Below, in pieces: positions 1 to 6,245 of a stretch of DNA of 6,888 bases. The translations under genes and the position numbers were made by a program. The stretch is taken from assembly GCA_016780605.1 (NCBI GenBank), contig JADHLS010000274.1:1-6888 (forward strand), read 5' to 3'. Origin of the DNA: Reyranella sp. (GTDB lineage Bacteria; Pseudomonadota; Alphaproteobacteria; Reyranellales; Reyranellaceae). The notes under the pieces are model-generated. The model searched no databases. It was given only the letters and a program-made list of their open reading frames with translations, and was not told the origin of the DNA. Position 1 is the stretch's first letter; every line of letters starts with the position of its first letter.

Positions 1-971
<971 letters not shown>

Positions 972-974
972 CGC

Positions 975-1859
975 ATGCAAAGCCAGGCTGCCCTGGCAGC
1001 CCTGGCTGTCGTGACATCGCAGTTTTCCAACGCGTTTGGAGCGACGTGGGCGAAGTCGCTGTTCCCCGCCGTCGGACCGGAGGGAATCATCGCCCTGCGC
1101 GTCGGCTTCAGCGCCATCCTCTTAGGGCTCGCGACGAGAGCCTGGCGCGTCCGCGTCAGCCGCGACCAGATCGGCAATCTCGTCGCTTACGGCGTTGCCC
1201 TGGGCCTCATGAACAGCTTCGCCTATCAGGCCTTCGCGAGAATACCCGTCGGCATCGGCATGGCGATCGAGGTCACCGGTCCTCTCGCCGTGGTCATCTA
1301 CAATTCCAGGCGGCGCGGCGACCTTCTCTGGCTGGGTTGCATCGTCGCCGGGCTCGTCCTGCTCCTGTTCAAGGAGGTGGCCCTGCCCAGCGTCGATCCT
1401 GTCGGTGTCGCCTTGTCCTTCTGCTCGGCCGCATCCTGGGCGAGCTACATCGTCTACGGCAAGCGCGTGTCTGCTCTCGGTGGCGGCAACATCGTGGCCA
1501 TCGGCCTGGTGGTCGCTTCGCTGTTCGTCGTGCCGTTCGGCATCGCCACCACAGGCGCCAAGCTCTTCGAGCCGGAGTGGCTGATGCTGGGCGTGGCAAT
1601 CGCCATCCTTTCCGGCGCCTTTCCCTTCTTCCTGCAGATGCTGGCCCTGCGCCGCCTGCCCGCTCGCGTCTACGGCCTGATCGCGAGTGGTGTCCCGGCC
1701 GTCGGCGCGATCATGGGGTTCTTCGTCCTTGGCGAGGCGCTCGATGTGCGGCAATGCCTCGGCATCCTGCTGGTGATCGCGGCCAGCGTCGGTGCCACCC
1801 TCAGCATCAGCCGAGGCGCGCAGTCCGAAGCGTCTCCAACCCGTCGCCTTCGCGCCTGA
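975..1859 (+). CDS. rhtA: RhtA-like threonine/homoserine exporter (EamA/DMT family)
   Basis: Inner-membrane exporter of the drug/metabolite transporter superfamily; the E. coli relative RhtA effluxes homoserine, threonine and other amino acids. At 294 residues it nearly equals E. coli RhtA (295). Close matches along the length are WAKSLFPAVG (25-34), ALRVGF, PVGIGMAIEVTGPLAV (91-106), AVAILS-like AIAILSGAFPF (209-217), ALRRLPARVYG (224-234) and FVLGEAL (250-256). About ten hydrophobic helices are visible, roughly at 5-30, 37-55, 67-87, 91-109, 116-133, 141-160, 171-190, 202-223, 231-253 and 259-279, in two EamA repeats. The ATG is three bases after the sppA stop with no strong ribosome site, which suggests translational coupling; the start fits the family N-terminus. 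The hydrophilic tail after the last helix (278-294) is encoded in the 53-bp convergent overlap with the phosphoesterase gene. Substrate is inferred from similarity; other EamA solutes are possible. Confidence 0.88.
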   Translation: MQSQAALAALAVVTSQFSNAFGATWAKSLFPAVGPEGIIALRVGFSAILLGLATRAWRVRVSRDQIGNLVAYGVALGLMNSFAYQAFARIPVGIGMAIEVTGPLAVVIYNSRRRGDLLWLGCIVAGLVLLLFKEVALPSVDPVGVALSFCSAASWASYIVYGKRVSALGGGNIVAIGLVVASLFVVPFGIATTGAKLFEPEWLMLGVAIAILSGAFPFFLQMLALRRLPARVYGLIASGVPAVGAIMGFFVLGEALDVRQCLGILLVIAASVGATLSISRGAQSEASPTRRLRA

Positions 1860-2307
1860 GCAGCGCCAGCTCCTCGATGCGGCCGCGCATCGGCAGATGT
1901 TGCCGTTGGACGATGCGCGCGATCTGCTCGGCTTCGGCGGCATGGCCGAACAGGCCCAGCGTGACGTGCGGCTCGAAAGGCACGGGACCCGGCGCCGGAT
2001 TGAGCGCGTCATAGAGCGCGGTTAGCTCGGACTCCCCGTCCGCCGGTACGGCAAAGAGGTAGGCCGCACGCGAGGGGGGCTCGAGATCGTGGCGTACCAG
2101 GCGATCGAGCATGAACCAGAACGGCCGAGCGGCGATGCCGTCGAGGCTGTCGCGCAAACGCGCTTCTTCGGACGGCGGCGCTCCGAAGACCAGGGTGAAA
2201 TGCGGGCCGATCAGCTCGGCCTCATCGGGATGGTACTGCGCCCTCAACCGGCGCAGCGCGGTGTCGTCGGCCTCCGTCAGCAGCGGCCAGGCCACGACGT
2301 AGAGCAT
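1807..2307 (-). CDS. 2H phosphoesterase / 2'-5' RNA ligase family protein
   Basis: A 166-residue protein of the 2H superfamily, whose members hydrolyse or form 2',5' or cyclic phosphodiester bonds in RNA or nucleotides; the substrate here is unknown. The two signature HxTx motifs are intact: HFTL at residue 36 and HVTL at residue 114, a spacing of 78 residues, as expected for the duplicated fold. The chosen start is the ATG whose A is also the last base of the upstream DUF169 stop codon (TGATG junction). No good ribosome site precedes it, so translation probably depends on reinitiation after DUF169. The frame stays open upstream to 2439, but that would overlap the DUF169 gene by about 130 bases and adds an arginine-rich non-family stretch, so I reject it. 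Its 3' end overlaps the end of rhtA on the other strand. It is the last gene of the six-gene operon. Cyclic phosphodiesterase or RNA ligase-like activity are both possible. Confidence 0.82.
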   Translation of the reverse strand: MLYVVAWPLLTEADDTALRRLRAQYHPDEAELIGPHFTLVFGAPPSEEARLRDSLDGIAARPFWFMLDRLVRHDLEPPSRAAYLFAVPADGESELTALYDALNPAPGPVPFEPHVTLGLFGHAAEAEQIARIVQRQHLPMRGRIEELALLRREGDGLETLRTARLG

Positions 2308-3134
2308 CAGCCGTAGCTCTTGGCCATGCCGAAGGCCGGATCCATCGCCGCGCCATACGGCGGGAACGGATAGCGCAGGCCGTTCTTGCCGAGATGGCCC
2401 ATGCCCTCGATGGCGCGCAGGAACTCGTCGGGCGGGCATGCCATCAGGAGCTCATCATCGGCGACGCCGCCATAGCGCCGCTCGGCATAGCAGGGCAGCG
2501 ACAGCGAGGTCTGGCGCGTGGCGAGCGCGCGCCCCCACGAATCGGCGCACGCGCTCTCGCCAGTCACCGTGAAGTCATAGCGGCGGTAGCGATGGAACTG
2601 CAGGCCGTTGATGAAATAGATCATCTGGCCGGGCGTGCCGTAGAACAGACAGATGTCGGGCGGATCGAGCCGCGCCGAGCGCAGCGGCGAGACCACAAGG
2701 CCGTTGTACTTGCCGTCGGGCACGCGCGGCATCTGCGCCTGGTGCGCGGCCGACGCCTCCTTGTTGCCGAACCACACGCCGTTCATGTGGTCGCCCGACA
2801 GGAACCCCTCGCCGGGATGGTTGAGGCCGACGACCCCGCCGCAGTTGCCGCCGCGCGTGTTGTCGACGGTGATGCCGAGCGTGAAGCCGTACCAGCGCGA
2901 CTGCGTCACCATCTGGCACATGGTGAACTTGAATCCCTCGGTCGGCTTGCGCACGCCCTGGATCTTCTCCATGTCGGCGGGATTCTCGAACAGCCGCATG
3001 CCGATCGGCTGGGTGCGGATACGCAAGAGATCGATCAGCTTGGTCGATGCCTCGGCCAGCATCTTGCCGTCAATCTTCTCCGGCGGCGTCCACGGAGCAA
3101 CCTTGTATCCCGGCGGCAGCGTCTGGACGTTCAT
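2307..3134 (-). CDS. DUF169 family protein (uncharacterised, COG2043-like)
   Basis: A 275-residue protein that I recognise as DUF169, a family in bacteria and archaea without an established function. Family-like blocks are TQPIGMRLFE (41-50), TMCQM (71-75), GNCGGVVGL (96-104), VVSPLR followed by DPPDICLFYGTPGQMIYFI (about 147-175), ACADSWGRAL (195-204), LPCYAERRYGG (213-223) and DDELLMACPPDEF (226-238). It has six cysteines at 73, 98, 162, 196, 215 and 233, several inside the conserved blocks, which would suit metal or cluster binding, but this is inference. No signal peptide or membrane segment is seen, so it is probably cytoplasmic. The ATG is preceded by a strong GGAGG ribosome site (3140-3144) with five-base spacing. 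It lies 15 bases after the SDR stop and shares one base with the phosphoesterase start. Family assignment is from memory of conserved blocks and is fairly sure; function is unknown. Confidence 0.78.
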   Translation of the reverse strand: MNVQTLPPGYKVAPWTPPEKIDGKMLAEASTKLIDLLRIRTQPIGMRLFENPADMEKIQGVRKPTEGFKFTMCQMVTQSRWYGFTLGITVDNTRGGNCGGVVGLNHPGEGFLSGDHMNGVWFGNKEASAAHQAQMPRVPDGKYNGLVVSPLRSARLDPPDICLFYGTPGQMIYFINGLQFHRYRRYDFTVTGESACADSWGRALATRQTSLSLPCYAERRYGGVADDELLMACPPDEFLRAIEGMGHLGKNGLRYPFPPYGAAMDPAFGMAKSYG

Positions 3135-3149
3135 TGTTTCCTCCAGTGG

Positions 3150-3887
3150 CTAGGTGAGGTTGAGCCCACCATCGGCGATGACGATCTCTCCCGTAACGTA
3201 GTCGTTGGCGACCAGCGCGGCCACCAGATCGGCGATGTCTTCCGGTTTCGCGGGCCGATGCATCGGCGAGCGCGTGTTCCAAAGCTCGGTCGCCTCGGGC
3301 CAGTTGGCGCCCATTGGCGTCTCGACCAGGCCTGGCGCCACGCAATTGACGCGAATCGCCGGCCCCAGCGCGATCGCCAGCAGTCGCGTGACATGATGCA
3401 GGCCCGCCTTGGCCGTGGCGTACGGGATCGAGGCGCCTTTGGGCCGCGCGCCGGCATGGGTGCCGATGTTGACGATGCTGGCCGGCCGGCCGGCCCCTGC
3501 CGCCTTGCGCAGCGCCGGCTCGGCCTCGCTGATCAGCACGAAGGGTGCGATCAAGTTGATGTCGAGCATGCGTCGCCACACTTCAGGCGTGGCCGCCTTG
3601 AGGTCGGCGTGCGGAATGCGGATCGCCTCACCGGCATTGTTGACCAGAACGTCGAGCCGGCCATGGCGATGCAGCACGGACGCGACCAGGCCACGCACGG
3701 CCTGTTCGTCGGCGAGGTCGGCCTGATGATAGCTGCCGCCCGCCAGTTCGGTCGCCATGCGCTCGCCGACATCGGCCGAACGGCGCGAATGCAGGGCGAC
3801 CTTGAAGCCATCGCGCGCCAGCCGGCGCGCCGTGGCGGCGCCGATTCCCGACGTCGATCCCGTGACGAGCGCGACGCGATCAGACAC
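3150..3887 (-). CDS. SDR family oxidoreductase, GTG start, Thr at the usual catalytic Ser position
   Basis: Classical short-chain dehydrogenase/reductase of 245 residues, acting on an unknown alcohol or carbonyl substrate in the cytoplasm. The Rossmann nucleotide motif TGSTSGIG is at residues 9-16, NNAG at 83-86, the structural Asn at 111 (DIN), and YATAK with Tyr156 and Lys160. The position 13 residues before the tyrosine, normally serine, is Thr143 in the block IVNIGTHAG. The HSRR segment after the second strand (33-36) has arginines where NADP(H)-preferring members carry basic residues. The C-terminal VTGEIVIADGGLNL block is typical. The start codon is GTG at 3887-3885; it overlaps the end of the hydrolase gene by eight bases (GTGTCTGA), and only a poor GAAGG sits three bases upstream, so coupling to the hydrolase gene is likely. 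Resembles FabG-like and glucose-dehydrogenase-like SDRs in general; no specific substrate can be assigned. Confidence 0.9.
   Translation of the reverse strand: MSDRVALVTGSTSGIGAATARRLARDGFKVALHSRRSADVGERMATELAGGSYHQADLADEQAVRGLVASVLHRHGRLDVLVNNAGEAIRIPHADLKAATPEVWRRMLDINLIAPFVLISEAEPALRKAAGAGRPASIVNIGTHAGARPKGASIPYATAKAGLHHVTRLLAIALGPAIRVNCVAPGLVETPMGANWPEATELWNTRSPMHRPAKPEDIADLVAALVANDYVTGEIVIADGGLNLT
3480..3495. repeat. Four tandem GGCC units inside the SDR gene
   Basis: Sixteen bases made of GGCC repeated four times, perfectly self-complementary. On the - strand they fall in the codons for the Gly-Arg-Pro-Ala region around residues 132-136 of the SDR, just before the IVNIGT block. Probably a by-product of GC-rich codon use, though such tracts can change length by slippage. 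Confidence 0.6.
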
Positions 3888-4668
3888 TGGCCTTCAACGC
3901 CTCGAGCGATTCGTCGGGCCGTTCGACGATCATGAAGTGTCCACTGTTCGGAACGACCACCGTACGGGCGCCGGCGATGGCGCCGGCCAGCGGCTTGGCC
4001 TTGATGGCGGGCGTCATGAGATCGCCGTCGCCGAGAACCAGCACCGTCGGACACTTGACCGCGGCAGCCCGTGCCAAGGCGTCCTTGTAGGCATTGCAGG
4101 CCGCAAGATCGGTGTGGATCACGCCGGGGCCGTTACCGGAGAGCACGGCCAGCGATTCGCGGCGCAGCCACAGGCCGGGCGAGACCATGCCGCCTTTGTG
4201 CAGCGCGTTGCCGATGCCCCAGAACGTCATCAACTCCTGGACCTTGGGCGTGTTGGCCCTGGCCGATTCCAGCATCTCGGGATGGACCGGCATTTCGGCC
4301 GCCACGCCGCACAAGCCGAGCGCGCGCACCTTATCGGGAAAGCGTGCCGCCGTCTCGATCGCCACCAGCGCGCCCATCGAATGGCCGACCAACGCGGCAC
4401 TCTTCAAGCCCGCGGCGTCGATCAACGCCGCCGTCCAGTCGGCCAGCGCGGCAATACTTTCGAGCGCCGGCCCTTCCGACCATCCGTGACCGGGAAAGTC
4501 GACGGCCAGCACGCTGCGGCCATGGTGCGCGAACCAGCGCGTCTGCAGGCGCCAGGTGGTGCGATCGAAGCCCGCGCCGTGCAGGAAAAGCACGGCGGGC
4601 TTGGCCGGGTTGAAGTCGGTACCGCCGGTCGTCGCGGCGACGACGCGGCCATGAACGGTGAGCCTCAC
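3880..4668 (-). CDS. Alpha/beta hydrolase fold protein, GTG start
   Basis: A 262-residue alpha/beta hydrolase, probably an esterase or C-C/ester-cleaving enzyme of unknown substrate. The catalytic triad can be read: nucleophile elbow GHSMG (95-99) with Ser97, acid Asp216 in GDGDLMTP, and His244 in NSGHFMIVERPDE. The oxyanion-hole block LFLHGAGFD is at 27-35, and the DFPGHGWSEGP block (57-67) is typical. The cap region is about 125-200. No signal peptide is seen. It is too short, and has the wrong nucleophile context (GHSMG), to be MetX homoserine acetyltransferase, even though it follows metY. The start is GTG at 4668-4666, three bases after the metY stop; a GAAAGG ribosome site lies seven bases upstream inside the metY end. 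There is no in-frame ATG before Met98, which would remove the nucleophile, so GTG is the only sensible start. The 3' end overlaps the SDR start by eight bases. Confidence 0.9.
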   Translation of the reverse strand: MRLTVHGRVVAATTGGTDFNPAKPAVLFLHGAGFDRTTWRLQTRWFAHHGRSVLAVDFPGHGWSEGPALESIAALADWTAALIDAAGLKSAALVGHSMGALVAIETAARFPDKVRALGLCGVAAEMPVHPEMLESARANTPKVQELMTFWGIGNALHKGGMVSPGLWLRRESLAVLSGNGPGVIHTDLAACNAYKDALARAAAVKCPTVLVLGDGDLMTPAIKAKPLAGAIAGARTVVVPNSGHFMIVERPDESLEALKASV

Positions 4669-4671
4669 GGG

Positions 4672-5967
4672 TCAGCCTTTCGCCGCGGCGCGCAGCGCCT
4701 GACCGAGATCGTCCAAAAGATCGTCGGGGTCTTCCAGGCCGACCGACAGGCGGATCATGCCCTCGCCGATCCCCGCTTCCTTGAGCGCGGCGGCGTCGAG
4801 TTGGGCGTGCGTGGTCGAGGCAGGATGGATCACCAGCGACTTGGCGTCGCCGACATTGGCGAGGTGGGAAAAGAGCCTCAGCCGCTCGATGAAGCGCCGG
4901 CCGGCCTCGCGCCCACCCTTGATGTCGAAACTGAAGATCGAGCCTGTCCCCTTGGGCAACAGCTTCTGCGCCAGCGCATGGTCGGGATGGTCCGGCAATT
5001 CGGGCGAGGCGATGCGCTCGACGGCGGAATTGGCCTTGAGGAAGCCGATCACCTTGCGCGCGTTCTCGACGTGGCGCGCCATGCGCAGGGGCAGCGTCTC
5101 GAGCCCCTGCAGCAGGTAGAACGCCGTCTGCGGCGCCATGCAGGAGCCGAAGTCGCGGACACCCTCGGTGCGGGCCCGCGAGATGAAGGCGTGCGGCCCG
5201 AACTCCTCGGCGAAGTCGATGCCGTGATAGCCGGCATAGGGCTCTGTGAGCGTCGGGAACTTGCCCGAGCCCTCCCAGTCGAAGCGCCCGGAATCGACGA
5301 TCACGCCGCCGATCGCCACGCCGTGGCCGCCGATGAACTTGGTCGCCGAATGGAAGACGACGTCGGCGCCGAGCGTCAGCGGCCGGCACAGCACCGGCGA
5401 TGCGAAGGTGTTGTCGATCATCAGCGGAATCTTCGCCTTGTGAGCGATGTCGGCGATCGCCGGGATGTCGAGAATCTCGCCGCCGGGATTGCCGATGGTC
5501 TCGCCCAGCACCAGCCGTGTCTCGGGGCGGATGGCTTTGCGGAACCCCTCTTGGTCGCGCGGATTGACGAAGGTGGTGGTGATGCCGAAGCGCGGCAGGG
5601 TGAGCCCCAGCATGTTCCGCGTGCCGCCGTAGAGCGACGTCGACGCAACGATGTGGCCGCCCGCACCCATCAGCGTGGCGATGGCGATGTGCAAAGCCGC
5701 CTGTCCGCTGGAAACACCGAGTGCACCCGCTCCCTCCTCCAGCGCCGCAACGCGCTCCTCGAACACCGCGACGGTCGGGTTGGAGATGCGGCTGTAGATG
5801 TGTCCGCCGACCTCGAGGTTGAACAGGCTCGCGGCATGGTCGACGTCGCGGAACACGAAGGAGGTCGACTGGTAGATCGGCACGGCGCGCGCGCCGGTAA
5901 CCGGATCGGGATGCTGGCCGGCATGCAGCGCGAGCGTGTCGGGCTTCAGGAACTTGGCTTCGACCAC
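4672..5967 (-). CDS. metY: O-acetylhomoserine sulfhydrylase (MetY type), PLP-dependent, GTG start
   Basis: Cytoplasmic PLP enzyme of the Cys/Met metabolism family that combines O-acetylhomoserine with sulfide to give homocysteine for methionine synthesis. The 431 residues fit MetY (about 425-440) rather than MetZ or cystathionine enzymes (about 380-400). It begins with the family block TLALHAGQHPDPVTGARAVP (11-30). Other blocks: YSRISNPT (58-65), SSGQAA (86-91), SLYGGTRN (111-118) with the cofactor-stacking Tyr113, IDNTFASP (184-191) with cofactor Asp185, and SATKFIGGHG (207-216) with the PLP lysine at 210. The MetY-specific insert FPTLTEPYAGYHG (237-249) and the SHLANVGDAKSLVIHPASTTH region (367-387) are present, with the carboxylate-binding Arg406 near the end. 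The start is GTG at 5967-5965 because a GAGGA ribosome site sits seven bases upstream and the protein then matches the family N-terminus. The frame is open further upstream, through the DUF1192 gene, but that part is not family-like. Confidence 0.93.
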   Translation of the reverse strand: MVEAKFLKPDTLALHAGQHPDPVTGARAVPIYQSTSFVFRDVDHAASLFNLEVGGHIYSRISNPTVAVFEERVAALEEGAGALGVSSGQAALHIAIATLMGAGGHIVASTSLYGGTRNMLGLTLPRFGITTTFVNPRDQEGFRKAIRPETRLVLGETIGNPGGEILDIPAIADIAHKAKIPLMIDNTFASPVLCRPLTLGADVVFHSATKFIGGHGVAIGGVIVDSGRFDWEGSGKFPTLTEPYAGYHGIDFAEEFGPHAFISRARTEGVRDFGSCMAPQTAFYLLQGLETLPLRMARHVENARKVIGFLKANSAVERIASPELPDHPDHALAQKLLPKGTGSIFSFDIKGGREAGRRFIERLRLFSHLANVGDAKSLVIHPASTTHAQLDAAALKEAGIGEGMIRLSVGLEDPDDLLDDLGQALRAAAKG

Positions 5968-5974
5968 GGTGCTT

Positions 5975-5979
5975 TCCTC
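5975..5979 (-). promoter_or_regulatory. Ribosome binding site deciding the metY GTG start
   Basis: GAGGA on the - strand, seven bases before the GTG at 5967. It lies in the 23-base gap after the DUF1192 stop. It supports the GTG over the longer open frame that runs back through DUF1192. Confidence 0.7.
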
Positions 5980-5990
5980 AAGGGGTCTGC

Positions 5991-6179
5991 TTACTTCTTG
6001 AAGAACGCGGCGGCAGCGGCGGCGTGACCCTGCTTGGCCTTGATCTTCTCCTCGACGCGGGCGAGCTCGGCCCTGAGCACGGCGACGTATTCCTTGAGGT
6101 CCTCGATGTTCATCGAATCGAGATTCTTCGGCTGCGATTTCTTTTGTTTCGGATCGAGATCGTCGAGATCGAAGGCCAT
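5991..6179 (-). CDS. DUF1192 family small protein
   Basis: A 62-residue protein of unknown function, typical in size and layout for DUF1192, a family found in Alphaproteobacteria. The N-terminus is acidic and then lysine-rich (MAFDLDDLDPKQKKSQPK). The middle, about residues 24-50, is a predicted amphipathic helix or coiled coil (IEDLKEYVAVLRAELARVEE), where the family signature of an L-x-E-L and LRAELAR-like pattern falls. The end is an alanine run followed by FFKK. No membrane segment or signal peptide is seen. The ATG at 6179 has a GGGAG ribosome site seven bases upstream. It is the first gene of the - strand operon, 23 bases before metY, and is divergent from the quinone oxidoreductase gene. 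From memory, DUF1192 genes often sit near such an oxidoreductase in alphaproteobacteria, which fits here. The role is not known. Confidence 0.85.
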   Translation of the reverse strand: MAFDLDDLDPKQKKSQPKNLDSMNIEDLKEYVAVLRAELARVEEKIKAKQGHAAAAAAFFKK

Positions 6180-6245
6180 GGCACGGCTCCCCGGAAGCGG
6201 CTAAGGGAGACCTACCATTGCTCCCACCGCACCGAAAGGCCCACC
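6180..6245. promoter_or_regulatory. Divergent promoter region between DUF1192-metY operon and quinone oxidoreductase gene
   Basis: This 66-bp gap is the only sizeable non-coding stretch in the window and must hold, or lie next to, the start signals for the leftward six-gene operon and the rightward oxidoreductase gene. I see no convincing -35/-10 pair on either strand. A short inverted repeat, GGGAG (6205-6209) and CTCCC (6221-6225) with an 11-base centre, could be a regulator half-site pair but could be chance at this GC content. Ribosome sites for both flanking genes lie at its edges. Confidence 0.45.
6234..6239 (+). promoter_or_regulatory. Ribosome binding site deciding the quinone oxidoreductase start
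   Basis: GAAAGG lies six bases before the ATG at 6246. The other candidate ATG, at 6267, has no such site, although MTCVEISKPGG would also fit the family N-terminus. The site favours 6246. Confidence 0.55.

Noticed and set aside
1046..2014. A 322-codon + strand frame overlapping the exporter gene.
   Set aside because: It is arginine-rich and lacks hydrophobic segments, whereas the overlapping frame gives a full RhtA-like membrane protein.
2394..3935. A 513-codon open frame on the + strand opposite the DUF169 and SDR genes.
   Set aside because: The composition is a typical reverse-strand shadow, with no motifs, and it crosses the junction of two well supported genes.
3967..3987. A 9-bp direct repeat GGCGCCGGC (3967-3975 and 3979-3987).
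   Set aside because: It encodes the repeated Ala-Gly-Ala in the hydrolase (AGAIAGA) and is explained by codon use.
3880..4668. The alpha/beta hydrolase as a MetX homoserine O-acetyltransferase partner for MetY.
   Set aside because: MetX proteins are about 350-380 residues with different motifs; this one is 262 residues with a GHSMG elbow and an ordinary hydrolase cap.
4331..5389. A 352-codon - strand frame spanning metY and the hydrolase gene.
   Set aside because: It is a frame-shifted shadow of both genes, arginine-rich, and both real frames are unbroken.
3757..6027. A 756-codon open frame on the + strand across metY, the hydrolase and the start of the SDR gene.
   Set aside because: It is antisense to three genes with intact catalytic motifs, its translation is rich in Arg, Gly, Ala and His without family features, and GC-rich codon use commonly opens such frames.
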